DNA of 64,000 nucleotides from Achromobacter pulmonis (GTDB taxonomy: Bacteria > Pseudomonadota > Gammaproteobacteria > Burkholderiales > Burkholderiaceae_B): positions 1-64,000 of the forward strand of contig NZ_CADIJV010000006.1 in assembly GCF_902859765.1 (NCBI RefSeq), given 5' to 3'. Shown one piece after another: positions 36,557 to 45,759 of this stretch (position 1 is the stretch's first letter; each line of letters starts with the position of its first letter). The translations under genes and the position numbers were made by a program. The notes beneath the pieces are model-generated. The model was not told the origin of the DNA and searched no databases. It saw only the letters and a list, made by a program, of their open reading frames with translations.

Positions 36557-38221
36557 GTGTCCCAGAAATTCTTCGAACGCCATCAGCCCCTGCTGGAACA
36601 AGCCCTGGCCGCCGCCGCGCTGCGCGGTTACTGGAGCCCGTTTGCCGAGTCGCCCAGTCCGCGCAACTATGGCGAGACCGCCAATGAAGAGGGCCGCGCC
36701 GCCTTCGAGGCTCTGCGCGGCAAGCCGTTCCCGCTCAACCTGCACGATGCTGATGGCGCCGTGGGCGGCGAGAAGTCGCCCTACGGCTTCGACCTGGGCA
36801 TCACCTATCCGCACGTGCCGGCGGCCAAGCTGGTGGCCGCCTCCAAGCGCGCGCTGCAGGACTGGCGCCGTGCCGGCCCGCAGGCCTGGGTGGGGGTGTC
36901 GCTGGAGATCCTGGCGCGCCTGAACAAACTCAGCTTCGAAATGGCCTATGCCGTGCAGCACACCACCGGCCAGGGCTTCATGATGGCCTTCCAGGCCGGC
37001 GGCCCGCACGCGCAGGATCGCGGCTTCGAGGCCGTGGCCTATGCCTGGCAGGAGATGTCGCGCATCCCCGGCGTCGCCATCTGGGAAAAGCCGCAGGGCA
37101 AGAACGATCCCATCCGCATGGAAAAGCACTTCACCGTGGTGCCGCGCGGCGTGGCGCTGGTGATCGGCTGCTCGACCTTCCCCACCTGGAACGGCTACCC
37201 TGGCCTGTTCGCCAGCCTGGCGACCGGCAACACCGTCATCGTCAAGCCGCACCCCGGCGCCATCCTGCCGCTGGCGCTGACCGTCAAGGTGGCGCGCGAG
37301 GTGCTGCAGGAAGCCGGCTTCGACCCGGACGTGGTGCTGCTGGCTGCGCACAGCGCCGAGGAAGACACCGCGCGCCAGCTGGCGCTGGACCCGGCCGTCA
37401 AGATCATCGATTTCACCGGCAGCACCGCCAATGGCGACTGGCTGGAGAACAACGCCCGCCAGGCGCTGGTCTACACCGAGAAGGCCGGCGTCAACCAGGT
37501 CATCATCGATTCGGCCGCGGATCTGAAGGGCGTGGCGCGCAACCTGGCGTTCTCGCTGGCGCTGTATTCGGGCCAGATGTGCACCGCGCCCCAGAACATT
37601 TACGTGCCGCGCGATGGCATCCAGACGCCGGAAGGCCGGGTCAGCTTCGATGAGGTCGCCGCCGCCCTGGGCGCGGCGGTCGACAAGCTCGGCGCCGACG
37701 CCGCCAAGGCCGTCGAACTGACTGGCGCGATCCAGAACGACGGCATCGTCGAGCGCATCGAGAAGGCCCGCGCGCTGGGCCTGCCGGTGGTGGCCGACAG
37801 CAAGGCGCTGACACACCCGCAGTTCGAGAACGCCCGCGTGCGCACGCCGCTGCTGCTGCGCGCCGAAGCCGGCAGCCCGGCCATCACGCAGGAATGGTTC
37901 GGCCCGATCGCCTTCGTGGTGGCCACTGATTCCACCGCGCACAGCATCCAGATCGCGCGCGACAGCGTGATCGAGCACGGCGCCCTGTCGCTGTCGGCCT
38001 ACACCACCAGCAACGAGGTGGCCGAGCAGATCCAGGAGGCGGCTGAGGAATCGGGCGTGTCGCTGTCCTTGAACCTGACCGGCGCGGTGTTCGTCAACCA
38101 GACCGCCGCCTTCAGCGACTTCCACGGCACCGGCGCCAACCCGGCGGCCAACGCGGCGTTGTCTGATTCGGCCTATGTGTCCAACCGCTTCCGCGTGGTG
38201 CAGACCCGCCGCCACATCTGA
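36557..38221 (+). CDS. paaN: Phenylacetate degradation protein PaaN (aldehyde dehydrogenase family)
   Basis: ALDH-superfamily protein of 554 residues, taken to act on the ring-cleavage semialdehyde-CoA. The catalytic cysteine is in SGQMCTAPQN, with FTGSTANGDWL and VYTEKAGVNQ nearby. Compared with E. coli PaaZ (681 residues) it lacks the C-terminal MaoC-type oxepin-CoA hydrolase domain, so that step must come from another protein. Start is GTG at 36557 with TTGGAGAG upstream. Confidence 0.93.
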   Translation: MSQKFFERHQPLLEQALAAAALRGYWSPFAESPSPRNYGETANEEGRAAFEALRGKPFPLNLHDADGAVGGEKSPYGFDLGITYPHVPAAKLVAASKRALQDWRRAGPQAWVGVSLEILARLNKLSFEMAYAVQHTTGQGFMMAFQAGGPHAQDRGFEAVAYAWQEMSRIPGVAIWEKPQGKNDPIRMEKHFTVVPRGVALVIGCSTFPTWNGYPGLFASLATGNTVIVKPHPGAILPLALTVKVAREVLQEAGFDPDVVLLAAHSAEEDTARQLALDPAVKIIDFTGSTANGDWLENNARQALVYTEKAGVNQVIIDSAADLKGVARNLAFSLALYSGQMCTAPQNIYVPRDGIQTPEGRVSFDEVAAALGAAVDKLGADAAKAVELTGAIQNDGIVERIEKARALGLPVVADSKALTHPQFENARVRTPLLLRAEAGSPAITQEWFGPIAFVVATDSTAHSIQIARDSVIEHGALSLSAYTTSNEVAEQIQEAAEESGVSLSLNLTGAVFVNQTAAFSDFHGTGANPAANAALSDSAYVSNRFRVVQTRRHI

Positions 38222-38241
38222 GCCTGCGCGGCGGAGACGAC

Positions 38242-39030
38242 ATGAACTATCAAGACATCCAATTCGAACTGTCCGACGGCATTGCCCGCCTGACGCTGAA
38301 CCGCCCCGACAAGCTCAACAGCTTCACCGCCAACATGCACGGTGAAGTGGCGCATGCGTTGACCCGCGTCGAGACCGAAGGCGCGCGCGTGCTGGTGCTG
38401 ACCGGCGCCGGCCGCGGTTTCTGCGCCGGCCAGGACCTGAGCGAGCGCAAGCCCGCGCCCGACGGTACGCCGCCGGACCTGGGCGAAACCGTCGACAAGT
38501 TCTACGCGCCGCTGGTGCGGCGCCTGAACGCCTTGCCGATGCCGGTGGTGGTCGGGGTCAACGGCGTGGCGGCCGGCGCCGGCGCCAACCTGGCGTTCGC
38601 TGGCGACATCGTTATCGCCAAGGAATCGGCCAATTTCATCCAGTCGTTCTGCAAGCTGGGGCTGATTCCCGACACCGGCGGCACCTTCGTGCTGCCGCGT
38701 CTGGTGGGACGCGCCCGCGCCATGGGACTGGCGATGCTGGGCGACAAGCTCAGCGCGCGCCAGGCTGAGGCCTGGGGCCTGATCTGGCAGTGCGTGGCCG
38801 ATGAGGCGTTCGAGACGGCGCTGGAAAACCTGGCGCAACACTTCTCGCGCGCGCCGACCAAGGGGCTGGCCTTTACCAAGCGCGCCCTGCAGGCCAGCCT
38901 GGGCAATGACCTGGCGACCCAGCTGGACCTGGAGCGCGACATGATGCGCGAATTGGGCCGCAGCGCGGACTACGCCGAAGGCGTGGCCGCGTTCCTGGGC
39001 AAGCGCGAACCGCAGTTCAAGGGGCAATGA
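38242..39030 (+). CDS. paaG: 1,2-epoxyphenylacetyl-CoA isomerase (crotonase family)
   Basis: Isomerises the epoxide to oxepin-CoA. The 262-residue crotonase-fold protein has the oxyanion-hole segments GAGRGFCAGQDLSER and GVAAGAGANLAFAGDIVI, plus LIPDTGGTFVLPRLVGRARAMG. GCGGAG precedes the ATG. Its stop overlaps the paaI ATG as ATGA. Confidence 0.94.
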   Translation: MNYQDIQFELSDGIARLTLNRPDKLNSFTANMHGEVAHALTRVETEGARVLVLTGAGRGFCAGQDLSERKPAPDGTPPDLGETVDKFYAPLVRRLNALPMPVVVGVNGVAAGAGANLAFAGDIVIAKESANFIQSFCKLGLIPDTGGTFVLPRLVGRARAMGLAMLGDKLSARQAEAWGLIWQCVADEAFETALENLAQHFSRAPTKGLAFTKRALQASLGNDLATQLDLERDMMRELGRSADYAEGVAAFLGKREPQFKGQ

Positions 39031-39503
39031 TGAGCAGCACGCACGTTCCGCCCGTCGAGGCGCCGACCGATCCGCAGGAGCTGGCGCAGGCCGTAGGCAC
39101 GGTGATGTACGCCGGCGATGCCGCCTCGCAGGGCCTGGACATGACGGTCGAGGAAATGGCGCCGGGGTATGCGCGCCTGAGCATGCGGGTGCGCCCCGAC
39201 ATGCTCAACGGCCACAAGACCTGCCACGGCGGCTTCATCTTCGCGCTGGCCGACAGCGCCTTCGCCTTTTCCTGCAATTCGCGCAATGTCAGCACCGTGG
39301 CGTCGGGCTGCACCATCGATTACCTGGCCCCCGGCTTCGAGGGCGACCTGCTGACCGCGGTGGCGCAGGAGCGCTCGCTGGCCGGCCGCACCGGGGTGTA
39401 CGACGTGACCGTCACCAACCAGGACGGCCGCAATGTCGCGCTGTTCCGCGGACGTTCCTATCGCATCAAGGGGCAGATCGTCGGCACGCCGGCCGAGGCT
39501 TGA
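39027..39503 (+). CDS. paaI: Hydroxyphenylacetyl-CoA thioesterase PaaI
   Basis: Hot-dog thioesterase, 158 residues, thought to release CoA from dead-end phenylacetate intermediates. It contains LNGHKTCHGGFIFALADSAFAF with the active-site Asn and Asp, and SGCTIDYLAPGFEGD. Two ATGs (39027 and 39030) open the frame; the first overlaps paaG. Confidence 0.94.
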   Translation: MMSSTHVPPVEAPTDPQELAQAVGTVMYAGDAASQGLDMTVEEMAPGYARLSMRVRPDMLNGHKTCHGGFIFALADSAFAFSCNSRNVSTVASGCTIDYLAPGFEGDLLTAVAQERSLAGRTGVYDVTVTNQDGRNVALFRGRSYRIKGQIVGTPAEA

Positions 39504-39599
39504 ACGCGTCAACCAACCAGAGACAAGTCCACCGGCCGAGTCGGGCGCGCGGCGCGCTCCCCGGACCGGAGGGTAGAGCATTCCAGGAGAGAGATAACC

Positions 39600-40916
39600 A
39601 TGTCCAACACCATGAGCAAGCCGGGGCTGGACCCCATCGAGCATGCCAGCCAGGATGAACTGCGCGCCTTGCAGCTCGAACGCCTGAAATGGTCGCTCAA
39701 GCACGCCTATGAGAACGTGCCGCACTACAAGAAGGCGTTCGACGAGATCGGCGTGCATCCGGACGACCTGAAGCAGCTGTCCGACATTTCGAAGTTCCCC
39801 TTCACCACCAAGAAGGAATTGCGCGAGAACTATCCGTTCGGCATGTTCGCGGTGCCGCGCGAACGCATCTCGCGCATCCATGCCTCCAGCGGCACGACCG
39901 GCAAGCCGACCGTGGTGGGCTACACCAAGGGCGACCTGGACAACTGGGCCAATCTGGTGGCGCGCTCGATCCGCGCGGCCGGCGGCAAGCCCGGCGACAC
40001 GGTGCACGTGGCCTACGGCTACGGCCTGTTCACGGGCGGCCTGGGCGCGCATTATGGCGCCGAACGCCTGGGTTGCACGGTCATTCCGATGTCGGGCGGG
40101 CAGACCGAAAAGCAGGTGCAGCTGATCAGCGATTTCCGTCCGGACATCATCATGGTCACGCCCTCCTATTTCTGCAATATTCTGGAGGAGCAGCGCCGCC
40201 AGGGGATTGATCCCCGTCAAAGTTCGCTGCGCATCGGCATTTTCGGCGCCGAGCCCTGGACCGGCCAGATGCGCACCGACATCGAGGCCGAGGCCGGCAT
40301 CGATGCGGTCGACATCTATGGCCTGTCCGAAGTAATGGGCCCGGGCGTGGCCAGTGAATGCGTCGAGACCAAGGACGGTCCGGTGGTGTGGGAAGACCAC
40401 TTCTACGCCGAGATCATCAATCCGGACACGGGCGAGCCCGTGGCGGAGGGCGAGCCGGGCGAACTGGTGTTCACCTCGCTGACCAAGGAAGCGATGCCCA
40501 TCATCCGCTACCGCACCCGCGACCTGACGCGCCTGTTGCCGCCGACGGCGCGCAGCATGCGCCGCATCGGCAAGATCACCGGCCGCAGCGATGACATGTT
40601 GATCGTGCGCGGCGTGAACATGTTCCCGACGCAGGTCGAGGAACTCGTGCTCAAGATCGCACAGCTGGCGCCGCACTACCAACTGGTGCTGTCGCGCACC
40701 GGCAATATGGACGAGCTCGAAATCCTGACCGAAGTGCGGGCCGAGTTCTCGAGCCTGTCGGACACCGAGCGCGCGGCGCTGGGCAAGCAACTGCAACACG
40801 CGGTCAAGACGCACATCGGCGTCAGCGCTCGCATCCAGGTGTCCGACGCCGGCCACGTCGAGCGCACGCTGACCGGCAAGGCCCGCCGCGTGATCGACAA
40901 GCGTCCGAAGGGCTGA
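39600..40916 (+). CDS. paaK: Phenylacetate-CoA ligase
   Basis: Activates phenylacetate with ATP and CoA, making the pathway's inducer. The 438-residue adenylate-forming enzyme has the P-loop HASSGTTGKPTVVGYT, YGYGLFTGGLGAHYGAE, VDIYGLSEVMGPG and RSDDMLIVRGVNMFPTQVE. It is the last pathway gene here; paaF, paaH and the thiolase paaJ are absent and must be elsewhere. Confidence 0.97.
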   Translation: MSNTMSKPGLDPIEHASQDELRALQLERLKWSLKHAYENVPHYKKAFDEIGVHPDDLKQLSDISKFPFTTKKELRENYPFGMFAVPRERISRIHASSGTTGKPTVVGYTKGDLDNWANLVARSIRAAGGKPGDTVHVAYGYGLFTGGLGAHYGAERLGCTVIPMSGGQTEKQVQLISDFRPDIIMVTPSYFCNILEEQRRQGIDPRQSSLRIGIFGAEPWTGQMRTDIEAEAGIDAVDIYGLSEVMGPGVASECVETKDGPVVWEDHFYAEIINPDTGEPVAEGEPGELVFTSLTKEAMPIIRYRTRDLTRLLPPTARSMRRIGKITGRSDDMLIVRGVNMFPTQVEELVLKIAQLAPHYQLVLSRTGNMDELEILTEVRAEFSSLSDTERAALGKQLQHAVKTHIGVSARIQVSDAGHVERTLTGKARRVIDKRPKG

Positions 40917-40979
40917 GCGCCGTGTCCCCGCCGCCAGGACTGGGGCGGGGCGCCTTGGTTGGCGTTTCCGATCTGCCGC

Positions 40980-41017
40980 GGCCTGACGGGCGCGCGGCGT
41001 CGGCGCGCCCTCAGGCC
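40980..41017. terminator. Long palindrome between convergent paaK and MATE gene
   Basis: GGCCTGA-c-GGGCGCGC pairs with GCGCGCCC-TCAGGCC: 15 bp with one bulged base and a 7-nt loop. It contains the MATE stop codon. No T tract. Confidence 0.55.
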
Positions 41018-42426
41018 TGTCGCGCTTGTCGCGCCACCGTGCGCACGATGTGGCGATACCAGAAGTGCAGTAGCGTGGCCGACAGCGCCAGTCCCACCAT
41101 GGCCATCAGCCACATGCTGCCCGCGCCCTGGGGCGAGCCGGGCACCAGGGTCCCGCGCAATCCGTCCAGGCCGCCACGGCCGGGACCGAAACCGAACCAC
41201 CAGCCACCAACCAGGCCAACTCCCGCCAGTGCCACGGTTTGCAGCAACAGGGGCACGACCGCCACTTTGTAGGCGCGCAGCAGATAAGAGTTGATGCACT
41301 GCATCGAATCGAACAGATGGAACAGCGGCAGCATCGCCAGCAGGGTGGTCGCCACGGCCGCCACTTGCGGGTTGTCGGTGTAGGCCGCCAGGATCAGCGG
41401 ACGGCCGGCCAGCAGGATCACGGCAGTCAGCAGCGCGCCCATCAGGCCCAGTGCCAGGCCGGCCATGCCGGTGCGATGTGCATGCGCCAGGTTGCCGGCG
41501 CCGATCGCCTGGGCGGTCAGCGCCGCAGTGGCCACGCCCAACGCCATCGGCATCATGTAGCAGAGCGCCGCCAGATTCGACATGATCTGGTGACCGCCGG
41601 TCACGAAGGTGCCTTCGCGCGCCACCAGCAACGCCATGAAGGTGAAGGCCGAGACTTCGACCAGGTATGAGGCGCCCATCGGGATGCCCAGGCGCAGCAG
41701 CTCTTTGAGCGTCCTCCAGTCGGGGCGGCCGACATGCAGGTGGAAACGGCTGTAATAACGGTCGTGGGTGATCACCCACAAGCCCAGCCCCAGGCTCATC
41801 CACGAGACCACGGCGGTGGCCAGTCCGGCGCCGGTGGCGCCCATCGCCGGCAGGCCCAGGTTGCCGTAGATGAACAGCCAATTGAAGAAGGCTTTGAAGC
41901 CGATGGCGGTCAGGTTGATCGCCATCACCAGCTTGGGCCGCGACACCGAGGTGCCGAGCGCATAGATGGTACGGAACACCAGGGCCGCCGGCGGCGCCAG
42001 GGTCAGCGCCCGCAGGTACCCGGCGATGCGCTCGCGCACGCCGGGGTCGACATTGCCGGACATCGACAGCCAGAAGTCCGGAAACAGCATCAGGATGGCG
42101 CCCACCAGCGACAGGCCCAGCGCCAGCCACACCCCCTGGCCCCAACTGCGCCCCACCTCAAGATTGTTGCCGGCGCCGAAGTGCTGCGCCAGGATCGGGA
42201 TCAGGGCGTGGACCACGCCCATCAATCCGACGAAGATAGTGATGTAGATGGAGGCCGACAGTGCCATCGCCGCCAGGTCGGTGGCGCTGGCGTGGCCGGT
42301 CATGGCCGTGTCCAGCACACCGAACGAGATGCCGGCCCACTGGCTGATCAGCACCGGCCAGGCCTGGCGGGCGATGCCGCGCAGGGTGGCGCCGAAGCCG
42401 GGCGCCGCCGGATGGGCAGGGGTCAT
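41011..42426 (-). CDS. MATE-family multidrug/sodium exporter
   Basis: Predicted twelve-helix inner-membrane exporter of the MATE family (471 residues), NorM/DinF-like. It begins with LRGIARQAWPVLISQWAGISFGVLDTAMTGHAS and has the family features ALGTSVSRPKLVMAIN and GVATAALTAQAIGAGN. The ATG overlaps the stop of the upstream glycosyltransferase gene (ATGA), so the two form an operon. Substrate unknown. Confidence 0.9.
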   Translation of the reverse strand: MTPAHPAAPGFGATLRGIARQAWPVLISQWAGISFGVLDTAMTGHASATDLAAMALSASIYITIFVGLMGVVHALIPILAQHFGAGNNLEVGRSWGQGVWLALGLSLVGAILMLFPDFWLSMSGNVDPGVRERIAGYLRALTLAPPAALVFRTIYALGTSVSRPKLVMAINLTAIGFKAFFNWLFIYGNLGLPAMGATGAGLATAVVSWMSLGLGLWVITHDRYYSRFHLHVGRPDWRTLKELLRLGIPMGASYLVEVSAFTFMALLVAREGTFVTGGHQIMSNLAALCYMMPMALGVATAALTAQAIGAGNLAHAHRTGMAGLALGLMGALLTAVILLAGRPLILAAYTDNPQVAAVATTLLAMLPLFHLFDSMQCINSYLLRAYKVAVVPLLLQTVALAGVGLVGGWWFGFGPGRGGLDGLRGTLVPGSPQGAGSMWLMAMVGLALSATLLHFWYRHIVRTVARQARQA

Positions 42427-44153
42427 CGGGTGGGGCCGACGCGCAACAGGCGGAACACCTCCTGCCGATCGGCGCGGCGCCCGCCCTGCCATAGCACGAC
42501 GGCGCTGTCGCTGTAGGCGGCGGTATTGTCGCGCAGGCTCTGGTTGGTGGTCTGCTGCAGCACCAGCGTGCACTTCGAGTCGAAGGTGAACGTCAGGTTG
42601 TTGAAGATCAGGAACGAGGCGCGCTGGCCGCTGCCCAGGCTCAGGCCGCGCACGCATTCGCCGGGGCGGACGTTCTGTGCCAGGGCCTGCGCCAGTTCGC
42701 CCGACACGGTGCGATAGCTGCGGGCGTAGTCGACCGCCGGCTGCCACAGCAGCACCAGCAGGATCCAGGTGACGGTCAGGCCCCCGGCGGACAGCACGGT
42801 GCCGCGCCATAGCGCCTGGGGCTTGACCCGCAGGCGCCAGACCACCAGCGCGATCCAGCCGATGGTGAAGGCCACGGCAAGGGCGAAGGCGGTCCAGGAG
42901 ATGACGGGTTCATAGCCGGTGGTCTGGCGGCCGATATTGCGGGCGATCTGGGCTGGCCAATTGAAATGCAAGGCAATCCAGCCCAGCCATGCGGTCGCGG
43001 CAGTGAGCGAAAAACACATCACCGCGAACCAGTCCAGTGTATTGACCACGCCGCGGCGCAGGGTCGGCAGCGAGAAGGCGCCCAGCACCGCGCAGGGCAC
43101 GGCCATCAGCACGTATTCGGAATCGCTGGCTTCGTCCAGGCCGAACAACGTCAGGGTGGCAAAAACCAGCAGCGTCAGCGGCAGCCAGATATGGGGCGCA
43201 TAGATCCAGGCGCGCCAACGCCAGATGGCCAGCAGCGCCAGCGGCCAGGTGGGCCACAGATACCAAGGCAGGTCGCGCAGGGTGCGGCCGACGTCATGCC
43301 ATGAGGGAATGGCGAAGGACGACAGGTTCCAGCTTTTCCAGTTGCGGATCCAGTATTCGCTGCTGTGGCTGGCCGGAATCCACCACGCCAGAATCAGGCC
43401 GGCGGCGACCAGGGCCGCCCATGGCAGCCAGCGCTTGCATTTCCAGAGCGGGCCGCGCGGATAGAAGGCGAGCAGGGCGGCGATCATGATCGGCAGGGCG
43501 CCTACCCAGCCGCGGGTCAGGAAGCTGGCGGCCAGCGCGATACCCAGCGTGGTCGTGCCGGTAACGGGGCGATCGACGCTGCGCGCCAGCGAATAGAAGG
43601 CCAGCGCCTGGCAGGCCATGATCGCCGGCACGACCGTGGTTTCATGGGTACGCTGCAGGATGCCGACCGTTGCCAGCAGCAGCAGCAGCGCGGCATCGGC
43701 CAGCATGCGGCCGTAGTCGCGCGGTTCGGGTTCGCCGCCGAAGGGCAGGGCCAGCGGCTGGGCTTCGGCGCGGCGTCCAAGCAAATAGGTGCCGTACCAG
43801 ACGCTGGTTGCGGTGATGCCGAACCACAGCAGATTGGGCAGGCGTCCGGCGGTGATGTCGCCGATGAAAGGGCCGAACAGCCAGATGCAGATTGCGCCGA
43901 TCCACGTGATCAGCGGCCCTTCCTCGGCATGCGCCAGGTGCCCCACCTGCGGCAGCAGCCAGGTGATCCCGCCCTCGCGGATGGCGGTGATCATGGTTGC
44001 CAGGCCGACCGCATCGTCGGTTTTCCACGGGTCGCGCATGAACAGGCCGGCGACGATGTACGCCAGCGCCAGCCCAAGCAGGATCAGCCTGGGCAGTTTT
44101 GCGGTGGCCACGGACGTCAGCCGGGCCGGAGTGGAAATGGAAAGTGGGGACAC
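42423..44153 (-). CDS. ArnT-like (GT39/GT83) membrane glycosyltransferase
   Basis: Predicted multi-helix glycosyltransferase of about 576 residues that transfers a sugar from undecaprenyl phosphate, probably to lipid A or another envelope glycan. After the first helix comes the catalytic-loop-like MRDPWKTDDAVGLATM and EEGPLITWIGAI, then many hydrophobic segments and a periplasmic C-terminal domain. Start is uncertain: GTG 44153 is chosen, TTG 44204 and a further GTG nearer the first helix are possible, and none has a ribosome site. It is coupled to the MATE gene. Confidence 0.8.
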   Translation of the reverse strand: MSPLSISTPARLTSVATAKLPRLILLGLALAYIVAGLFMRDPWKTDDAVGLATMITAIREGGITWLLPQVGHLAHAEEGPLITWIGAICIWLFGPFIGDITAGRLPNLLWFGITATSVWYGTYLLGRRAEAQPLALPFGGEPEPRDYGRMLADAALLLLLATVGILQRTHETTVVPAIMACQALAFYSLARSVDRPVTGTTTLGIALAASFLTRGWVGALPIMIAALLAFYPRGPLWKCKRWLPWAALVAAGLILAWWIPASHSSEYWIRNWKSWNLSSFAIPSWHDVGRTLRDLPWYLWPTWPLALLAIWRWRAWIYAPHIWLPLTLLVFATLTLFGLDEASDSEYVLMAVPCAVLGAFSLPTLRRGVVNTLDWFAVMCFSLTAATAWLGWIALHFNWPAQIARNIGRQTTGYEPVISWTAFALAVAFTIGWIALVVWRLRVKPQALWRGTVLSAGGLTVTWILLVLLWQPAVDYARSYRTVSGELAQALAQNVRPGECVRGLSLGSGQRASFLIFNNLTFTFDSKCTLVLQQTTNQSLRDNTAAYSDSAVVLWQGGRRADRQEVFRLLRVGPTR

Positions 44154-44216
44154 GGGCGTTAATGTAACCGAGAGATCGGGAAGCGCCAGCCCCCGGCGGC
44201 TCAACGAGCAGGGTCA

Positions 44217-44250
44217 GGGGAAAAAAAAGCAGCCCGGAGGCTGCCTTTTT
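44217..44250 (-). terminator. Intrinsic terminator after the L31 gene
   Basis: GGCAGCC-loop-GGCTGC with T tracts on both strands (eight on the minus strand), 28 bp after the L31 stop. Confidence 0.85.
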
Positions 44251-44277
44251 GCTGTGACTCCCGTGGGAGCAACAGGA

Positions 44278-44544
44278 TCAGGAAGCGGACTTGACCGTGC
44301 CGGCGGTGCGGGCGAAACGGGCGCGGAACTTTTCCACGCGGCCGGTTTCGACGATGCGCGTCTGGGCGCCCGTGTAGAACGGGTGCGATTCGGAGGTCAC
44401 GTCGCACTTGAAGAGCGGGTACGTCTTGCCATCGAGTTCGATGGTTTCGCGCGTCTGGACGGTCGAGCGGGTGACGAACTTGCTGCCCGTTTGCAGGTCG
44501 GCGAAGACGACTTCGCGGTATTCGGGGTGAATGCCTTCTTTCAT
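44278..44544 (-). CDS. rpmE2: 50S ribosomal protein L31, type B (zinc-independent)
   Basis: Ribosomal protein of 88 residues. It matches type B L31: [26 protein letters not shown] and [23 protein letters not shown]. It has a single cysteine and lacks the CxxC zinc motif of type A. Type B forms are often zinc-sparing paralogues controlled by Zur, but no Zur-like box is seen upstream (44545-44700), so it may be the main L31 here. Confidence 0.96.
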   Translation of the reverse strand: MKEGIHPEYREVVFADLQTGSKFVTRSTVQTRETIELDGKTYPLFKCDVTSESHPFYTGAQTRIVETGRVEKFRARFARTAGTVKSAS

Positions 44545-44557
44545 GGTGCTTTCCTAG

Positions 44558-44574
44558 GACTCCCCCAGGGAGTC
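44558..44574 (-). promoter_or_regulatory. Hairpin adjoining the rpmE2 ribosome-binding site
   Basis: GACTCCC-3 nt-GGGAGTC sits just 5' of the AGGAAAG ribosome site on the minus strand. It could be a translational control element for L31; function inferred only. Confidence 0.4.
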
Positions 44575-44647
44575 ATGTCAAAAGTTAGGGTCGCCAGCAC
44601 GAACCGCTTACAGGCGTTCTTGCCACGTATCCGAAAAGTAACTGTGC

Positions 44648-44656
44648 ATTCTAGCA
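44648..44656 (-). promoter_or_regulatory. Possible extended -10 promoter of rpmE2
   Basis: TGC-TAGAAT on the minus strand, about 104 bp upstream of the start codon. No good -35 is seen. Confidence 0.35.
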
Positions 44657-44722
44657 CGGGAACCGCCCGGCGGACCAGGCCCCTCCAGGCGGCCAGAGCG
44701 GATGGGCCTGTTGGGGGACCGG

Positions 44723-45571
44723 TCAGAGGTCCGTGCGCAGTTTCCAGATTTCCGGAAACAGCACCACTTCCAGCATGCGCCGCAGGTAATCCACGCCCGA
44801 GGTGCCGCCGGTGCCTCGCTTGAAGCCGATCACGCGCTCGACCGTGGTGACGTGGCGGAAACGCCACAGGCGGAAGGCGTCCTCCAGATCCGTGAGCTTC
44901 TCGCCCAGCTGATACAGGTCCCAGTAGCGGTCGGGATCGCGATAGACCGTCAGCCAGGCCTGTTCGACGCCTTCGGACGCCTGATAGGGCTGGGTCCAGT
45001 CGCGCTCCAGGCGGTCGGCCGGCACGGTCACGCCGTGGCGCGCCAGCAGGCGCAGCGACTCGTCGTACAGCGACGGCGCATCGTAGGCGCGCTGCACCTG
45101 CGCCAGCAGATCGGCGCGATGCGCGTGCGGCTTGAGCATGGCGGCGTTCTTGTTGCCCAGCAGGAACTCGATCTGGCGGTACTGATAGCTCTGGAAGCCG
45201 CTGGAGCGTGCCAGGTAGGGACGCAGGGCGGAGTATTCGGGAGGCGTCATGGTCGCCAGCACGTCCCAGGCGTGGACCAGTTGCTCCATGATCTTGCTGA
45301 CCCGGGCCAGCATCTTGAAGGCCGGCTGCGGACGGTCGGCCGCCAGGTTGGCGATGGCGCCGCGCAGTTCGTGCAGCATCAGCTTCATCCAGAGTTCACT
45401 GGTCTGGTGCTGGACGATGAACAGCATTTCGTTGTGCTCGGGCGACAGCGGGTGCTGCGCGCCCAGCAGTTCGTCCAGGTGCAGGTAATCGCCGTAGGTC
45501 ATGTCGCGCGTGAAATCCAGTTGCGCTTTTTCCTGGTGGACGATGTCTTCGGGGCGTTGGTCTTGGCTCAT
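44723..45571 (-). CDS. kynA: Tryptophan 2,3-dioxygenase
   Basis: Heme dioxygenase that opens the indole ring to N-formylkynurenine. The 282-residue protein shows [37 protein letters not shown] (with the substrate-site histidine) and [25 protein letters not shown]. The start overlaps the stop of a small upstream reading frame. kynB is the next gene upstream, so the two first steps of kynurenine formation are together; kynU is not in the window. Confidence 0.96.
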   Translation of the reverse strand: MSQDQRPEDIVHQEKAQLDFTRDMTYGDYLHLDELLGAQHPLSPEHNEMLFIVQHQTSELWMKLMLHELRGAIANLAADRPQPAFKMLARVSKIMEQLVHAWDVLATMTPPEYSALRPYLARSSGFQSYQYRQIEFLLGNKNAAMLKPHAHRADLLAQVQRAYDAPSLYDESLRLLARHGVTVPADRLERDWTQPYQASEGVEQAWLTVYRDPDRYWDLYQLGEKLTDLEDAFRLWRFRHVTTVERVIGFKRGTGGTSGVDYLRRMLEVVLFPEIWKLRTDL

Positions 45572-45684
45572 GCCGGGTTTTCCTGGCAGGGCGGCGCGGC
45601 GCGGCGGGCGGAGGCGGGCCGGCTGCGCCAGCCAAAAAACGGCTGGCGGGCGAGCGCCATGCGCGGGTCGGACGGTGTGGTCAT
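45568..45684 (-). CDS. Possible 38-residue protein coupled to kynA
   Basis: Too short for usual gene calling. It starts at ATG 45684 with GAAGAAG upstream (minus strand) and ends in an ATGA overlap with kynA. The sequence is Arg/Ala/Pro-rich ([20 protein letters not shown] at its start) with no recognised domain. It may be a translated leader that couples kynA to kynB, or chance in high-GC DNA. Confidence 0.3.
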   Translation of the reverse strand: MTTPSDPRMALARQPFFGWRSRPASARRAAPPCQENPA

Positions 45685-45759
45685 GGTCGTGCTTCTTCGA
45701 ATGGGCCGGCGGGCCGGCGCGATTTCCGCGCCGCGTCCCCGCCGGCCCGTGGCCGGGGT

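Noticed and set aside
38970-40856. Long minus-strand open frame opposite paaI and paaK
   Set aside because: Shadow of conserved genes.
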